64,000 nucleotides of DNA, taken from the NCBI GenBank assembly GCA_944474755.1, contig OX104112.1, positions 68,868,433 to 68,932,432 on the forward strand, read 5' to 3'. The DNA is from Limnoperna fortunei (lineage: Eukaryota > Mollusca > Bivalvia > Mytilida > Modiolidae). The notes below the pieces were generated by a model. That model worked only from the letters and a program-made list of their open reading frames with translations. It was not told the DNA's origin and did no database searches. The position numbers were made by a program, and so were the translations under genes. Shown here piece by piece: positions 1 through 12,514 of the stretch (position 1 is the first letter of the stretch; each line of letters begins with the position of its first letter).

Positions 1-299
1 TGGTTCCATATTGCGGTGCTGACCTAACATGTAAAATTTTTACGATTTACTAACGTCTATCAGGCAAATACGATTATATTGTATTTTGCTTAGCTTTATT
101 GCTTTTTAACTGCATAAGCCATAGGTTTTCGCTTGTCTGTCCTAGTCAGTACATGCTACTTTTAATTTATCTTATAGTTTTTTGTAATTTGAATATATTT
201 TTCTCTTTGCGATTAAAAGGTACTATTACTGTTAAAAGAAATGAAGGTAATAACAAAATACCATACTCAAAAGTCAGAGTTTCTAAGTACTAGAGGATA

Positions 300-650
300 C
301 TAGTGAGAATGACAAAATAACGGACACCGAGAAAACTGTCAAAAAGACAAACCGGCAAAATCGATAACTAATACTAATAACCAAAAATATAATAACTACA
401 GCAATGCTCCTGATTTGGTACAGACATTTCAAAAGAAATGGTGGGTTAAATAAGGGTTTATGGCAGGGAACACCTCCCGCTTCCATTACTGTAATATGTG
501 AGTTGGTTAGGTGATTACAATTGATGGGTATTATATACCACTGACAGTAATAGGTGTATCCAAAAATCGTCGTAGTATATTCGGCTGTACATTGAATTCA
601 AAAACGGGGAAAACTATCTGCAACCAAGATTTACAATTGTTTTCGTGTTT
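300..650. repeat. Dispersed repeat family 3, copy 1
   Basis: gaaaactgtcaaaaagacaa, ctacagcaatgctcctgatt, ggcagggaacacctcccgc and acggggaaaactatctgcaa match, in order, the copy at about 8440-8800. No coding content or terminal repeats were seen. Confidence 0.65.
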
Positions 651-2115
651 AATAAATATTTTGTTATGAAACGTCTTAATTGTGACTTAGTCATTTGCCC
701 AAAACACAGCAACTCTATCTTAAATGATCGAACCTGGTACAAAGTACTGCCCCTATTCGCCGAGTACAATACTTCATTAAAGGAAAATATTATAGTGCTG
801 AAACAGGGAGATTTTTTATTGTAAAAAAGGAAAGCATCTACATGTCAATAATTATGCCTCACCATATCCATACCAACAATAGTATAGTGTCACTTGAACC
901 TATATATTCATTTCTTAACAAATATTATTCCTCACAGGCTAGACATCTGCCTTGTCATTCGCTTAACAAGGTATATCTTTTTATAGCGAATTTTGGTGAG
1001 TGGTCTTGGTGCTTCAGATAGTGTACTCGAGTCGTCACAGTGTCTCAATAGAATGTAATACATATTCGAAATTGAGCCATTACGTCTTCGAACATTAGCG
1101 AAACTAAGGAAACTAAGTCCGTTCACAAATGGACTGCAACCTGCAGTAAACTTTATCTGTATACTACGCAAATATTTTACAAAACACAATTATACTAAGG
1201 CAATACCAAAATTGTCACGACATTATGCAAATGATACATATTTAATAAGTAAGTGTGAACTTCTTAGGGAACTATGATGACTGCTGAATTTCTATTTGCA
1301 CAAACCTCACATTACTGTAGAAGCAGCTTAAGTTATCTCTAGTTAATTTTCAAACAATATAATTTAGGCTGCATGGTTTTAAATAACTTACTGAGCGTGT
1401 ATGTAGACAACAACGACTAGTCAACTATTTCGTTTCTTTGTCACAGATATCACACGGTCAGCACTGATTTTGCATGTTTTAATTATATTACTATATTATT
1501 TAAAAGTTAAAATTATAAATTCCCTAAATTATTGTATCAACAAAAAAAGTGATGTGTACCAATTTACAGTTATTGTAAATCATTATATACATGCCTGTTT
1601 GGTTTATTATGTATGTTGTTCTTCAGTGCTTTGATCTATTTTACATGTTATTCATCATTTCTAATTGTGTTATAATGATCTTATATAATTCCGATTTGGA
1701 CTTTATTATCGCCACCCGATAGTATTTTACCACACCGATTAAACGACTTACATCATTTTGGCGAAAAGTAGTATGACACGTTCGAAAAGATAAAGGCGTA
1801 TGTACGTTTTTCCATTTTTTATGTTTAAAATTTAATACAGGGAAAAATATATTTAAGGACGATTAAGTATAGGAATGAGAATCGATATATTCAATTTTTT
1901 TAATCTCTTGTTTTTATTTTTGTCCCCATGTAATCTAATGAAATAGGCGGAAAAATGCAGAAGTCGAACATTAAAATGATAAAATCTCCTTTTATGATTT
2001 TTTTCAAATCTGCCTTTTTAGTATACAGAATATCCATTTAGCTGTTGTTTTGTGCCAAAAATATATCTTTAACCTACTGCATTAACAATATTACATGTAA
2101 TTTGAATTTAATTGC
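651..2115. other. No gene seen
   Basis: AT-rich sequence with scattered stops in all frames; nothing recognisable. Confidence 0.6.
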
Positions 2116-2363
2116 TTTGTTTGTTTAACACAACTTTCAGCAATTTTTCAGCTATATCATGGCGTCCAGTTTTCATTGGGGAGGAAGCCGGAGTACCCGG
2201 AGAGAACCCCGACCTTCGGTAGGAAAACTAGCAATCCTTGTCAATTAAGATTGGAGTCGAGTACACCTGCCCGCGGTGAGACTCGAACCCACAACTTCAG
2301 TTATGACAGACCACGTGATCAATAGTAGACGAACTACCTTAACCACTCGGCCACCGAGGCCCC
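2116..2363 (-). mobile_element. tRNA-headed SINE, minus orientation
   Basis: Read on the minus strand: ggcctcggtggccgagtggt head (A box), a gttcgagtctcac-type B box, an ACTCGACTCCAATCTTAATT body, a CCGGGTACTCCGGCTTCC block, and tggacgccatgatatagctg near a CAAACAAA tail. The same family recurs seven or more times in the window. Confidence 0.8.
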
Positions 2364-3172
2364 TCACTGACGGAATGAAATCACTCTTACATTTACTGTA
2401 CAATAAAGTTATCTAAATTCGCAATTGTTAGTTATGACTGTAAAGAGGTATAAGCTAACAGGCATTTATTTTACTTTACATCAACATAATATACAATGCT
2501 TCTTTGAACAGTTAAAATTACGAAGAAAAGTGTTGTATTGTTAATACGGTAATATAGAAAAAATCAGTTACAATTTATGAAATCACGCTGCCCATGGTAA
2601 AGGAGTAGGTGTAGTGACGTATTGATTGCTGTTAGAGCTATTTCTGCCTACCACAAAATGAATGTACTACCATTTCAGAAACTTTTATATCTATTATCCA
2701 GATATTTTTTATATAATAATATTAGGCAATCAAATATACAAACGTGTGAACATTAGGCGAGTAAGGCCACACTCACGACCCGAGGGGTGACGAATTTTGT
2801 AACTTTGCCTTCAGCAACATAAACTATTCTGTTTATTGCATCGAAGAATCATAAATACATTGATACATTTGTGTATGTACTTTTTTCTGTTTTTTTTTCT
2901 TTTCTTTTTATTTATTTATTTTTTTATAAAAGTTATGTTTTTTCTTCATCTAGTATTTTTCTTTGTTGATTTTATCTAGCCATTCTAGTGAAAAAAGAAA
3001 AAGGAATGGAAATAACTTTTAAATACTAATGGTCGATTTTCACATTTGTACTGTTCGCTATCAGTCCACATAAGAAAATCAGACCGCTGCTTTTATATCT
3101 TGTATTTCCTTATGTCAGCTGATCGGTTGTAAACCAATCAAATGTACTAATTTAATACTGATATGCAATAAC

Positions 3173-3179
<7 letters not shown>

Positions 3180-3207
<28 letters not shown>

Positions 3208-3965
3208 CAGTACCTATATAATATATATATATACGTCTACAAATTAAGCCCAACACTTTTTAAATTAGATTTTTAACACTGTCAAATTTTTGCCAACCCT
3301 CAGCGGGATTCGAACTCACACCGTTGTGACACTGTGGCACCAATTCGCCTGAACTATGTCCAGCGGTCTAGACCCCTCGGCCAAATCCGCTATATAAAAA
3401 TATAGCTTCATTAACCGGGGTGAATCGTAGACATAGACATAGTACATGTGTACTAGCGTGTGACGATGGAATTTTCGTAACCAATACGTATTAATTTGAC
3501 AGTAATCTAATTCAGAATTTTTGTATATATTATATAGGATGACAAAGTTACTTGTCATACAGTCACAGTAAGTAATTTATATACAAACGTCTAAGTATTG
3601 TGACAACCATATAATATATCTATCCAGCGGATTTCTGAAACATCAGAAATACAGGGTTAATATATAGCGGATTTGGCCGAGGGGTCTAGACCGCTGGACA
3701 TAGTGCAGGCGAATTGGTGCCACGGTGTCACAACGGTGTGAGTTCGAATCCCGCTGAGGGTAAGCAAAAATTTGACAGTGTTAAAAATCTAATTCAAAAA
3801 GTGTTGGGCTTAATTTGTAGACGTATATATAAATATTTGATATTAACCCTGTATTTCTGATGTTTCAGAAATCCGCTGGATAGATATATTATATGGTTGT
3901 CACAATACTTAGACGTTTGTATATATATATATATATATCTATATTATATAGGTACTGTATATTTG
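3180..3965. repeat. Nested inverted repeat with two tRNA-like copies
   Basis: A tRNA-like block on the minus strand (about 3240-3395) is repeated inverted on the plus strand (about 3663-3830). The plus copy is itself flanked by an inverted pair of about 75 bp (3587-3660 and 3842-3921, containing ctgatgtttcagaaatccgc). TA-rich ends with ggtactgtat or its complement bracket the whole. It looks like a TIR element carrying a tRNA-type SINE plus a second rearranged copy. Confidence 0.8.
3663..3760 (+). other. tRNA-like sequence with A and B boxes
   Basis: gcggatttggccgaggggtc (A-box-like) and gtgtgagttcgaatcccgct (B-box-like) are about 55 bp apart, with a long variable-arm-like insert as in class II (Leu/Ser) tRNAs. 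It is inside a repeat and followed by a fixed tail, so a SINE head is likelier than a working tRNA gene. The minus-strand partner is at about 3303-3395. Confidence 0.5.
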
Positions 3966-4008
3966 TCAAAGGTATATATACAAAGTCAGCATAAATCCGT
4001 GCATGTGT

Positions 4009-4014
4009 TTTATT
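4009..4014 (-). terminator. Possible polyadenylation signal for gene A
   Basis: AATAAA occurs on the minus strand about 180 nt past the gene A stop. No closer canonical hexamer was seen. Confidence 0.35.
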
Positions 4015-4192
4015 ATAGTACTACGTTTTTAAATCATAAATTTACCTAAATATAGCAGAAACCAAAAATTCACAATGATATATCATTTTAATTTACATCA
4101 AAAAAATTAGCAATCTTTGAGCAGGCAAAACAAGGAAGGAAATAGCTTAATCGGTATTAACGTAAAATAATAAAACAGAAACATTAATGTAA

Positions 4193-6272
4193 TTAGGCAA
4201 TTCCTACGCCAGGTGCTGAAGTAGTGCTTGCGTATTGATTGCTGCCAGAGCCTGAGCTAGATCCGTAACTGTGAGAGCTTGAACTAGATCCGTTACTTGA
4301 CCCATGATGATATCCAGAGTGTGACCCGGAACTAGACCCATAATTGTGGGATCCAGAATGTGATCCGTAACTTGACCCATGATGAGATCCAGAGTGTGAT
4401 CCGGAACTAGATCCATAACTGTGAGATCCAGAATGTGATCCGTAACTTGACCCATGATGAGATCCAGAGTGTGATCCGGAACTAGATCCATAACTGTGAG
4501 ATCCAGAATGTGATCCGTAACTTGACCCATGATGAGATCCAGAGTGTGATCCGGAACTAGATCCATAACTGTGAGATCCAGAATGTGATCCGGAACTTGA
4601 TCCATAGCCGTTAGATTCGGAACTGTCATAATCGGAACTGGATGCATAACCATTAGAGTGAGAACTTGACCCATACCTTGCCCTATTATCGTTGTAGTCA
4701 GAATTCGATCCATAGCTGTTAGAGTCAGAATATGATCCATATGAATTGCTGTCAGATTCAAAACCTGATCCATATCCATATTCACCATAAGCATTTTTCT
4801 TGTTGAAGTTCATTGGAATCGATATGTCTATATTTTGTTTACCTATAACATTAATTGTACCATTGATATCAATAAAGTTTTAATTAATTGTATTTTTCAT
4901 ATTTCAATAGTAAAAAGCTAAATAAAAGAAAATATACATACAAACTGATGTTAATTTTAGGTTTTACTAGATGAATTTACAAAACAAGCGAGTTGATGAC
5001 AGTTGATAAGTAGAGCAATTATTACTGCAAGAAAGGAAAAGGAGATGTTATAACACATGGACAATTAACCTTCCTTACTGTCCAGAAAAATTTAATTTAA
5101 TTTATTGGCCAGTTTGTTCTGAAAGTTAACGTCAGGTTATTAGATTTGCATACATGCATATTAATATATTATATAGCGCAAACCCCGAGTAATGGATAGT
5201 TATCCATATACACGTCTTACATATAGGTATGATTACGATATGTGTGAATAGAAGTTTATACCTTGCTCTCTTGAACTGCTATCTGAGTTCTTTCCGTATC
5301 CATGTCCATGACCCCCATATCCACCGTATTTGCTTCGTCTGTCGTGTCCGCGATGACCAACATATCCACTATAGCCATTTCCGTGACCAGCATGTCCATA
5401 ACCATGTCGTCCTAAATACAATATGAATACTTCACTGGATTTGTTAACGTTATAGTTTTCTAAAATGATAGTTGCGAGCATTTGGGATTTGGTCAAAGTT
5501 TAGTTTTATTCAATACTGATCACTGGACGTGTGCAAAGAGTAACTAAAAATCATCTGGTTAAATTTCAAAATATATAGCTAATGTCTCTCTAAACAACAT
5601 GTAACCTCGTTACGTGAAATGTAAATAAACTTTACAAATAAACACAAAAATTCCGCGATAAATACTCTTCCGAAGGCATCAAATCACATCGGAAATCACC
5701 ACAAAATGGCAAAAAAACGTGTAAAACGGATCTCAGCATAATGTCAAGGACAAGCAAAGCACTTACCGCTGTGGTCATTTTTACCATGACGACTGTGGTG
5801 TCCAAATGTTCCTGCAAATGACTCATCAATAAACAGGAAACAGACCTAAAACATGTCTTAATTGGTAAATTACAGACAAGGCCAGCCATATTGTCGTCGT
5901 TCAATGAAAATTATTTCTGTTTCATATATGTGAGCGTTATGTATTCTTTACATTCATTACTATATTATCAATGTCTAAATTTAAGATTTATTTCGATACT
6001 GCGATGACTCTTAACATTATACACTTATTAATTACGACTAATATATATTTTACCTGAAAGAGTAGTTGTAAGCAACTACAGGAACATATAACAGAGAATA
6101 GTATCTTGACGTTATTGAGTCGTGTTGGAAAAAGGTTCAAATTAAATTTTATAAAATAATAAAAGCAATTTATTATTGCTGTCAAATTTCTCAATTTCAG
6201 TAATTGACAAAATAATATATATATAACAGTACTACTTACGAGTATTGATATACACACAATTATCCCTTTCAT
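4193..6272 (-). CDS. Gene A: secreted Ser/Gly/His/Tyr-rich protein, 4 coding exons, 303 aa
   Basis: Exons on the minus strand: 6272-6240, 5845-5767, 5411-5262 and 4842-4193. Every junction is GT-AG and the total is 912 nt including the stop. Exon 1 gives MKGIIVCISIL and ends at a phase-0 GTAAGT. Exon 2 starts VCFLFIDESFAG and completes a signal peptide. Exon 3 is rich in G, Y and H (for example GYGHAGHGNGYSGY) and ends with a KNSDSSSREQ stretch. Exon 4 opens GKQNIDISIPMNF and then becomes an acidic S/Y/G region followed by 25-residue repeats of SYGSSSGSHSG and SHHGSSYGSHSGSH type. Introns after the first are phase 1. The start is set by the signal peptide and by an acceptor 26 nt upstream. 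Composition suggests a secreted structural or mucin-like matrix protein; no named homologue was recognised. Genes B and E share the exon plan. Confidence 0.87.
4321..4600 (-). repeat. 75-bp coding tandem repeat in gene A exon 4
   Basis: The string ccggaactag recurs at 4401, 4476 and 4551, a period of exactly 75 bp or 25 codons. The units are nearly identical at the DNA level, which points to recent in-frame expansion. Each unit encodes a Ser/Gly/His/Tyr block. Confidence 0.9.
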
Positions 6273-6298
6273 GTTTACGTCTTATATGGAAACGAATA
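6273..6298 (-). other. 5' UTR part of gene A coding exon 1, with upstream acceptor
   Basis: A pyrimidine-rich tract ending TTTTTTCCAG lies just upstream of the ATG on the minus strand, leaving about 26 nt of leader before the start codon. This implies at least one upstream non-coding exon. Gene B has the same arrangement at 26753-26778. Confidence 0.6.
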
Positions 6299-7218
6299 CT
6301 GGAAAAAAGAGAAATAAAAAATATACCAGCAAAAATGTACGGTTTTAAGCATCAATAGATAGTTGTCATACCTGCTGTTCTCGTTAGCCGTCCACAATCC
6401 TACCTTTATAAAATACACTAGACACAAACACTAGTCTGCTTTATTCCAATCTTGATATTACGAAATCAAAGATCTGAGTTATTGAGAAATACAAGTGTTG
6501 CATAATAAAGACATATGTGTCTCTTATAACAATACGATTCTTCCAGTATTTTACTGGCTTTCTTATAACCGTGCGATGTAAACGTAAAAATCACTTAACA
6601 CCTTAAGACCTTCATTTATTGTTTAAGAATCCATAACTCATATCAGAATTACGTTAATTAGTCTTACGGAGCAACGCAAATGTAACTGTTACCTTAAATA
6701 AAACAATAACAATGGCATTGTTACCAAAGAATTAAATTTTCTAAAAAAAAACAATTCCAATACTAAGTACCTTTTGACAATTGATTTTACAATACACAAA
6801 CATTTGTCTCGGACACCCAAATAAATCTTTACGCGAACAAAACTGTATATCCGTTTCTTGACATTATAACAAAACTAATGAAAATTTCCTTGCACATAAT
6901 TTGTGAGTCGCTATAGTGTTTTCTAATCTATTTTTTGTACAATCTTTAAACAAATTTGAAATGTCCAAATAACCACTATGTTTTAATCTGCATTATGATA
7001 ACTTATATTAAAACAAACTAACTAACGTTAGAAGAAACCGCCTTAAACACCTTAAATAATGTGAGTTTTGTATCCCAAAGCAGACAAATTTACTTGCAAA
7101 AATACAATGAAAAATGTTGTGCAGCTACCGCATTTATCATGGTTTAATTTTATAACTGATGGAGCAAATATGTACAAAGAGCATCATAATATATTAACAC
7201 GTTACATTATAATCTTAC

Positions 7219-7288
7219 CTTAAGTTAAGATCAGGTCTGCAGACGAGCTACTTGCGGAATCCAGCATTAAGTACACTCTGTATTTATA
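7219..7288 (-). promoter_or_regulatory. Candidate TATA promoter and non-coding leader exon of gene A
   Basis: On the minus strand TATAAATACAGAG (7288-7276) is followed about 57 nt later by a strong donor AAG|GTAAGA with the exon end at 7219. A transcription start about 30 nt after the TATA box would give a leader exon of roughly 40 nt. The same ATAAATACAGAG string and donor spacing occur upstream of gene B. A weaker alternative lies closer to gene A: TATAAAGG at 6410-6403 with a donor after 6372. Confidence 0.5.
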
Positions 7289-7819
7289 CAGCCTAATGGA
7301 AAAACCTGCTTTGCAGCTGCGATAGTTTTTAATGTATTACATGTATGTGATAGTTTTAAAAAATATTTTTTGCTTTATTTTTTAAAGTAAACATAGTACA
7401 TGATATTTATGTACTTAATTTTTTTATTATAGATAAATTTTTGAGATAGATATTTGTAGTGTATTTTTTTCCCTGTTAATAAATTACGTAACCATAAAAA
7501 GTCAGGCAAACAAGTTGCTTTTACGTATAATCAAAAATAACTTATACTCAAATTCACGCAGTATTTAAAGACAATCGACTTGCAAATAATTACTTTACCA
7601 TAATCTGAAAGTACTTGCAACACTATATTCTGTACTTAAATGACAAGCAACATTAATAGTTCAAATGCTTTCGATTCTTTTGAGAACTCTGAACTTTCCA
7701 GAAAAACCATATTATTCTAGCAACCAATTTTCTTTATTCAGAAATCTAATAACTAATTTTAAAAGATACTCAAATTATGTCCGAAACACAAGCCTAACAT
7801 CTACATACTGCAGCCATCT

Positions 7820-8345
7820 AAACCTACCATAACAGTTATTATCAGTGCAGAAGTCTTTCTAAAGTGCCATGCCAGTAATCATAAAAGCAGAAGTCATCCT
7901 AACCATCTTTATTTACCATACAAGTTATCATGAGAGCAGAAGTCATCCTAAACTAATTCACAAGTTATCATAAGAGCAGAAGTCATTCTAAACTACCATA
8001 CCAGTTATCCTAACCGTCTTAATTTACCATACAAGTTATCATAAAAGCAGAAGTCATCTTAAACTACCATAGAAGTTATCTTAAGAGCAGCTGTCATCCC
8101 AAACTAACTCACAAGTTATCATAAAACCAGAAGTCATCCTAACCTACCATACAAGTTATAATAAAAGCAGAAGTCATCCTAAACTAACATACAATTTATC
8201 ATAAGAGCAGAAATCATCTTAACCATCCTAATTTACCATACAAGTTATCAAAAGAGCAGAAGTCGTCCTAAACTACCATACAATTTATAATAAGACATCC
8301 TTATTTCTAATTTACCATACACGTTATCATAAAAACAGCATACAA
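7820..8345. repeat. Degenerate minisatellite, unit about 40-45 bp
   Basis: Roughly ten copies of a unit like accatacaagttatcataa-aagcagaagtcatcctaaac, with insertions and losses between copies. Confidence 0.8.
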
Positions 8346-8439
8346 TAGAGACGGCGAAATGATAATTTTTGGCACAGGAAGTGGGATGATGAGGGTGTCA
8401 TACATTACTCCGAGAAAAAATAATGTTCCTCCCCAGTAA

Positions 8440-8800
8440 CCTTAAAATTTCTTACTACAAATCAAGGTAATAAAAAATACCGAACCCCAAGGAAATTGTC
8501 AAAAAAGATAATCCACAAATAAAAGTTTAGAAAATGCCAAACTTATTAACCAACAAGCAAAATATTGCAACTGCAGCAATGGTTCTGACTTGGTACAAGC
8601 TACTCAAAAGAAATATAATTGGTTGGTCAAACCAAATTTTATGGTAAGCCACACCTCCCGTATTCATAACAGTTTTATGCGGGTTGGTTTGTTGATGAAA
8701 TTGATGGGTATCAAACAGGTTTATCCAATACTCATCGCAGCACATTCCATGTGTACTGTTTTTAAAAATTGGGAAAACCATCTGCAATTATATTTTCAAA
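8440..8800. repeat. Dispersed repeat family 3, copy 2
   Basis: ggaaattgtcaaaaaagata, ctgcagcaatggttctgact and gtaagccacacctcccg match the copy at 300-650, diverged by roughly one base in five by eye. Confidence 0.65.
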
Positions 8801-9759
8801 CTAGTCGTATTTTCTTTTAAACTTTGTTTATAAGTATATCCCGTAGAAATTGGTCACGTTTGCAAATTCAGTTTACTAGCTACAAGCTCTTGCATACCTG
8901 ATGAGAAATATAGACACCGTATGCAATAGAATCTGGAATATTGCTGCGTAAATGAGGAAAATTTAAATGTTAAATCTTCTCGGTTGTAGTAATTTTTTGT
9001 GCTAAGATGACGTTGTTGTCATATTCCAGTTCTGAATTATATATTAACGTAAACCACTCAGCAAACTGAAGTGTTAATTGAAGGGACATCGCAATATATC
9101 TATATATGAAATTAAATGACATAGCTTCTACTATCTTCTTGTCTTTCACAAGACGTTGAATAAATTCCGTCTCATATGAATACTAGAACAAATTGGCAAG
9201 AATTGTTCATGCCTGCTGAAAAAAGCATTCTACAAAAGTTACAAATATGTTGTCGATCAGAAATCTAGCATGCTATAAACCTGTTCCTCGTTGTAGCATA
9301 TTTGCCTTTTTAGTTCTTAAGTAGAAAAAAGTATTTCTAGGACTATGTAAAAGCAATTGCTTTATTTATGATATCTTTAAGACGGAGTTTTTGTTACTTT
9401 GTGAGCAAGGTGATATAAAGAGTTGATAAATCAGAGGCTTTAACAAATAGAATTATAGATACCGATCTTGATTTTAAATGGTGTAAAAGCTCTTTGTAAT
9501 TTTTAAGAATCAAAATTTAAATTAATATTACTTTGCGAATACACAGTTTTACAGTATTTTTGCTATCCTTCTTTCACTGCAGGAAATATGTTAGTCAACC
9601 GTTTTGACAACTCATTGGTAGAGCACGTAGATGAGCCAAAGATATTGTTTCGACACCGCTCATGCTGCGTACAAAGAAACGCATTATTAAAGTTTTTGTC
9701 GAGATAAATTTTGCCAAAACACTGCTAGTACTACTTTTCATATCCCCGATTGACAGAGT
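8801..9759. other. No gene seen
   Basis: AT-rich spacer between repeat family 3 and the 9.8-kb array; no convincing exon. Confidence 0.6.
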
Positions 9760-10720
9760 CGGGGGTATATAGTGGTCCGTCTGTCCTTCCACATTTGGTT
9801 TCCGGATGATATTTCAAAAAGTTTGCATCCGATTTGAATGAAACTTTGAGATATTATCAGATTGGTAAGAAGCCTATGAATTTTTGGGGGAAATTCGTCA
9901 AATTTCAAGGTCGCAGTCCACAAAAAACGTTAGAAATTTTTTCAAAAATGTTCCCGGACAATAACTCAAAACGTTTGCACCCAATTTGAATGCAACTTTG
10001 GGATATTGTTATATATCAGGTTGGTAAGAAGCTTATCGATTTTGGAAGAAATCCGTTAAATTTCAAAGTCGTAGTCCACGAAAAACGTAAGAAATTTTTA
10101 CTTAAAAGTTGTTTACGGACAATAAATCAAAAAGTTTGCATCCGATTTGAATGAAACTTTAGAATATTGTTAGATATCAGGTTGGTAAGAAGCATATCGA
10201 TTGGCAGTCCGAGAATCCTCTGCCGTCCAACGCTTTGTTTCTTTATTTTTGCGTGGGATGTCAGAGAGCTCTCAAAAAGCAAAATAGGGGTTTTTGCGAC
10301 ACGGGTCTGAGTCGGCATATTTCATCGTGTCCAGATTTTTACAACTTGACATTTTCATCAAGTTAAACTAGATATAATTTGCTTCTTAAGCTATTTTTCT
10401 CTATGAATATAATCATCATACTTTCAATCGAGATGATTTAAGTCCATTTCTAAGCTCATTCCCACGCAAAAAAAGCGTTGGACGGCAGAGGAGTCTCGGA
10501 CTAATCGATATTGGGGAAATCTGTCAAATTGCAAGGTTGCAGTTTACAAAAAACTTGAAATTTTTACAAAAATGTTGTTTCCGGACTCTAAAAGTTTGCA
10601 TCCGATTTGAATAAAACTGTGGTATACTGTTATATATCAGGTTGGTAAGAAGCCTATCGATTTAGGGGGAAATCTGTTAAATTTCAAGGAAACGTTACAA
10701 ATGTTTTACAAAAGCGGGAT
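9760..10720. repeat. Degenerate direct-repeat array, ~125-160 bp unit
   Basis: The phrase aaaagtttgcatccgatttg with a following gaaactttg...ggttggtaagaagc...tcgatttt recurs at about 9817, 9970, 10130 and 10588. The array starts with cagagtcgggggtatatagt and is split by the MITE at 10206-10502. Confidence 0.75.
10206..10502. mobile_element. MITE with 28-bp TIRs inserted in a tandem repeat
   Basis: The left AGTCCGAGAATCCTCTGCCG end and the reverse complement of the right end differ at one base over 28 bp, then share a further GCGTGGGA block. It interrupts the ~150-bp repeat array at 9760-10720; a target duplication is not clear. Confidence 0.75.
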
Positions 10721-11596
10721 ATAAGTGATCGCTAGATCTACTTTGTTTAGTTTAAAAGTGCAAATCGTCCGATTTTAACCAATATTACGTTTTTGTAATG
10801 TTTTGATCAAAGCGTGCGCAGTTGTTAACCAGATTAGCATTAAGCCCTTTATCGAATTTAGCTTCATAACAATAAAAAAACAGGTCAGCGATGATAAGCA
10901 CAATCAGGTAAGCATTGAAAGCTACTAGTCTGTATAATAAGAGGCATCCTCCAAGACAGCAAGTATGTTATCAAAACGAACGTGTAACATTTGACAGATT
11001 TATCTTTCATGTACTTATTTTGTGATTTACGTTACTCCGGACGCATATATTATGCCATGACTAATTACCATATATTTGTTTAAAATTAAAAAGAATCTTA
11101 AATCCTGCATAGCAGAGTGGCGGTGGTGCAGAGTGTCAAAAATCTAAAGATGTAATGCTGATAAAGTTAGAAAGAGGCTCGGACAATTTTTTTTAGTATC
11201 CATATTTATTTCTGCCGTTTCCGAAATAGCATGTTTCACTTTAAATTTTTGTTTTTGTTAAATTATTTGTGGCATCTAATACAAGGAAGGACAAAACCAG
11301 TAATCTATTTTGATCAAAAGTCAAAAGTATGTCCAAATATTCTTTTCTGATTTGAAGTCTTCTGTTTGAGTTTGCTAATGTTTATTTAATTTTTAATACT
11401 ATATTTTTTACAGATAACACATTATGTTGATAGATACATTAACAAGCTTCAAAACAAACATTTGTCATGAATATCGGACAAAGTTTAAGCAGCATCAGGA
11501 TTTTTCAAACAAATCTTTTGTACTTCTTAAGCATCACAAAATCCAAACATATTTGACGTTCATCTTAATTAATTTTATTTAGCTCGAAAATATTCT

Positions 11597-11825
11597 GCGT
11601 GGTCCAGGTAGTTAGCGATCAAAATGGTTAAATGATCATCAGTGTAAGGGGTTGTGAGTTCGAGACTCACTTTGTGCAAAGTGCTAGATTCTGGCCTTAA
11701 TTGACGGTCATTGCAAATTTTTCTATCGAAGGTAAGAGATTCTCACGGATACATTATGTTTTCTATGTCATGAAATGGTTGTAATACTGCTAAAAATGAC
11801 GTAGAACAGCAGACAAAACAATTTC
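11597..11825 (+). mobile_element. Highly diverged tRNA-headed SINE
   Basis: gtgagttcgagactcac resembles the B box, followed by ttaattgacggtcattgc and a degraded 3' core (tgtcatgaaatggttg...gctaaaaatgacg). Confidence 0.45.
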
Positions 11826-12189
11826 CATCTACAACAGTAGACAAAACAAATCATTTTCCATTAATGCACTTAAAAATCCCCATTCCAAACCACAAAAAAA
11901 AAATGTTTCAAAAATGAAATGACCCTTTTTTTACATTAAACATTTATTTTACACAGAACTATATTGATAAGATTTACTGATAAATATAGGAAACATTAAA
12001 CGATTAGTTTGTTTAAAGCATTACAACAGCTTTTACATTTATTAAAACAAAGAAAATCGTTGGAGTCGTACACATTAATTATAATAGATATATATTGCCC
12101 AAAATAATTTTGTTTAAGTTTATATTTTCACGTATTAATATGCATGTTTAGTAGGGTTTCGTCTCACACTAATTTTCTTTTTGTCATAC

Positions 12190-12439
12190 GGCGCCTTGAT
12201 GGCCGAGTGGATGGGGTGGTAAGCATCTATTATTTGATCACGTGCGTGTCACACTTGGGTCTCGAGTTCGAGCTTCACTATTGGCACGGTGTGCTTACCT
12301 CCAACTTCAATTGACAAGGATGGCTAATTTAGCATAAGCATCGCTTAATTATTGCTACATTCAATAAAAACTAGACTCCATGATATAGCTTAAAATTGCT
12401 GAAATTGGCGTTAAACGCCAATCTACTAAACGAACAAAA
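12190..12439 (+). mobile_element. tRNA-headed SINE, diverged
   Basis: Head gccttgatggccgagtgg, B-box-like ctcgagttcgagcttc, body caattgacaaggatg, and 3' end ccatgatatagctt...ggcgttaaac. Confidence 0.7.
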
Positions 12440-12514
12440 ACTCTTCCTGTCATAAACTTTTCTTTTATAATGAAATCATTTTATTTTCTGTACACTAAAG
12501 CTGGACGATTAGAC

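Noticed and set aside
3303..3760. Two functional tRNA genes
   Set aside because: A and B boxes are visible, but both copies sit in an inverted repeat with a constant tail, and a clean acceptor stem was not evident.
4204..4794. A second long open frame (about 196 codons) over gene A exon 4 on the same strand
   Set aside because: It is a shifted reading of the 75-bp repeat, whose period is a multiple of three, so all units stay open. It lacks the conserved opening motif and signal exons.
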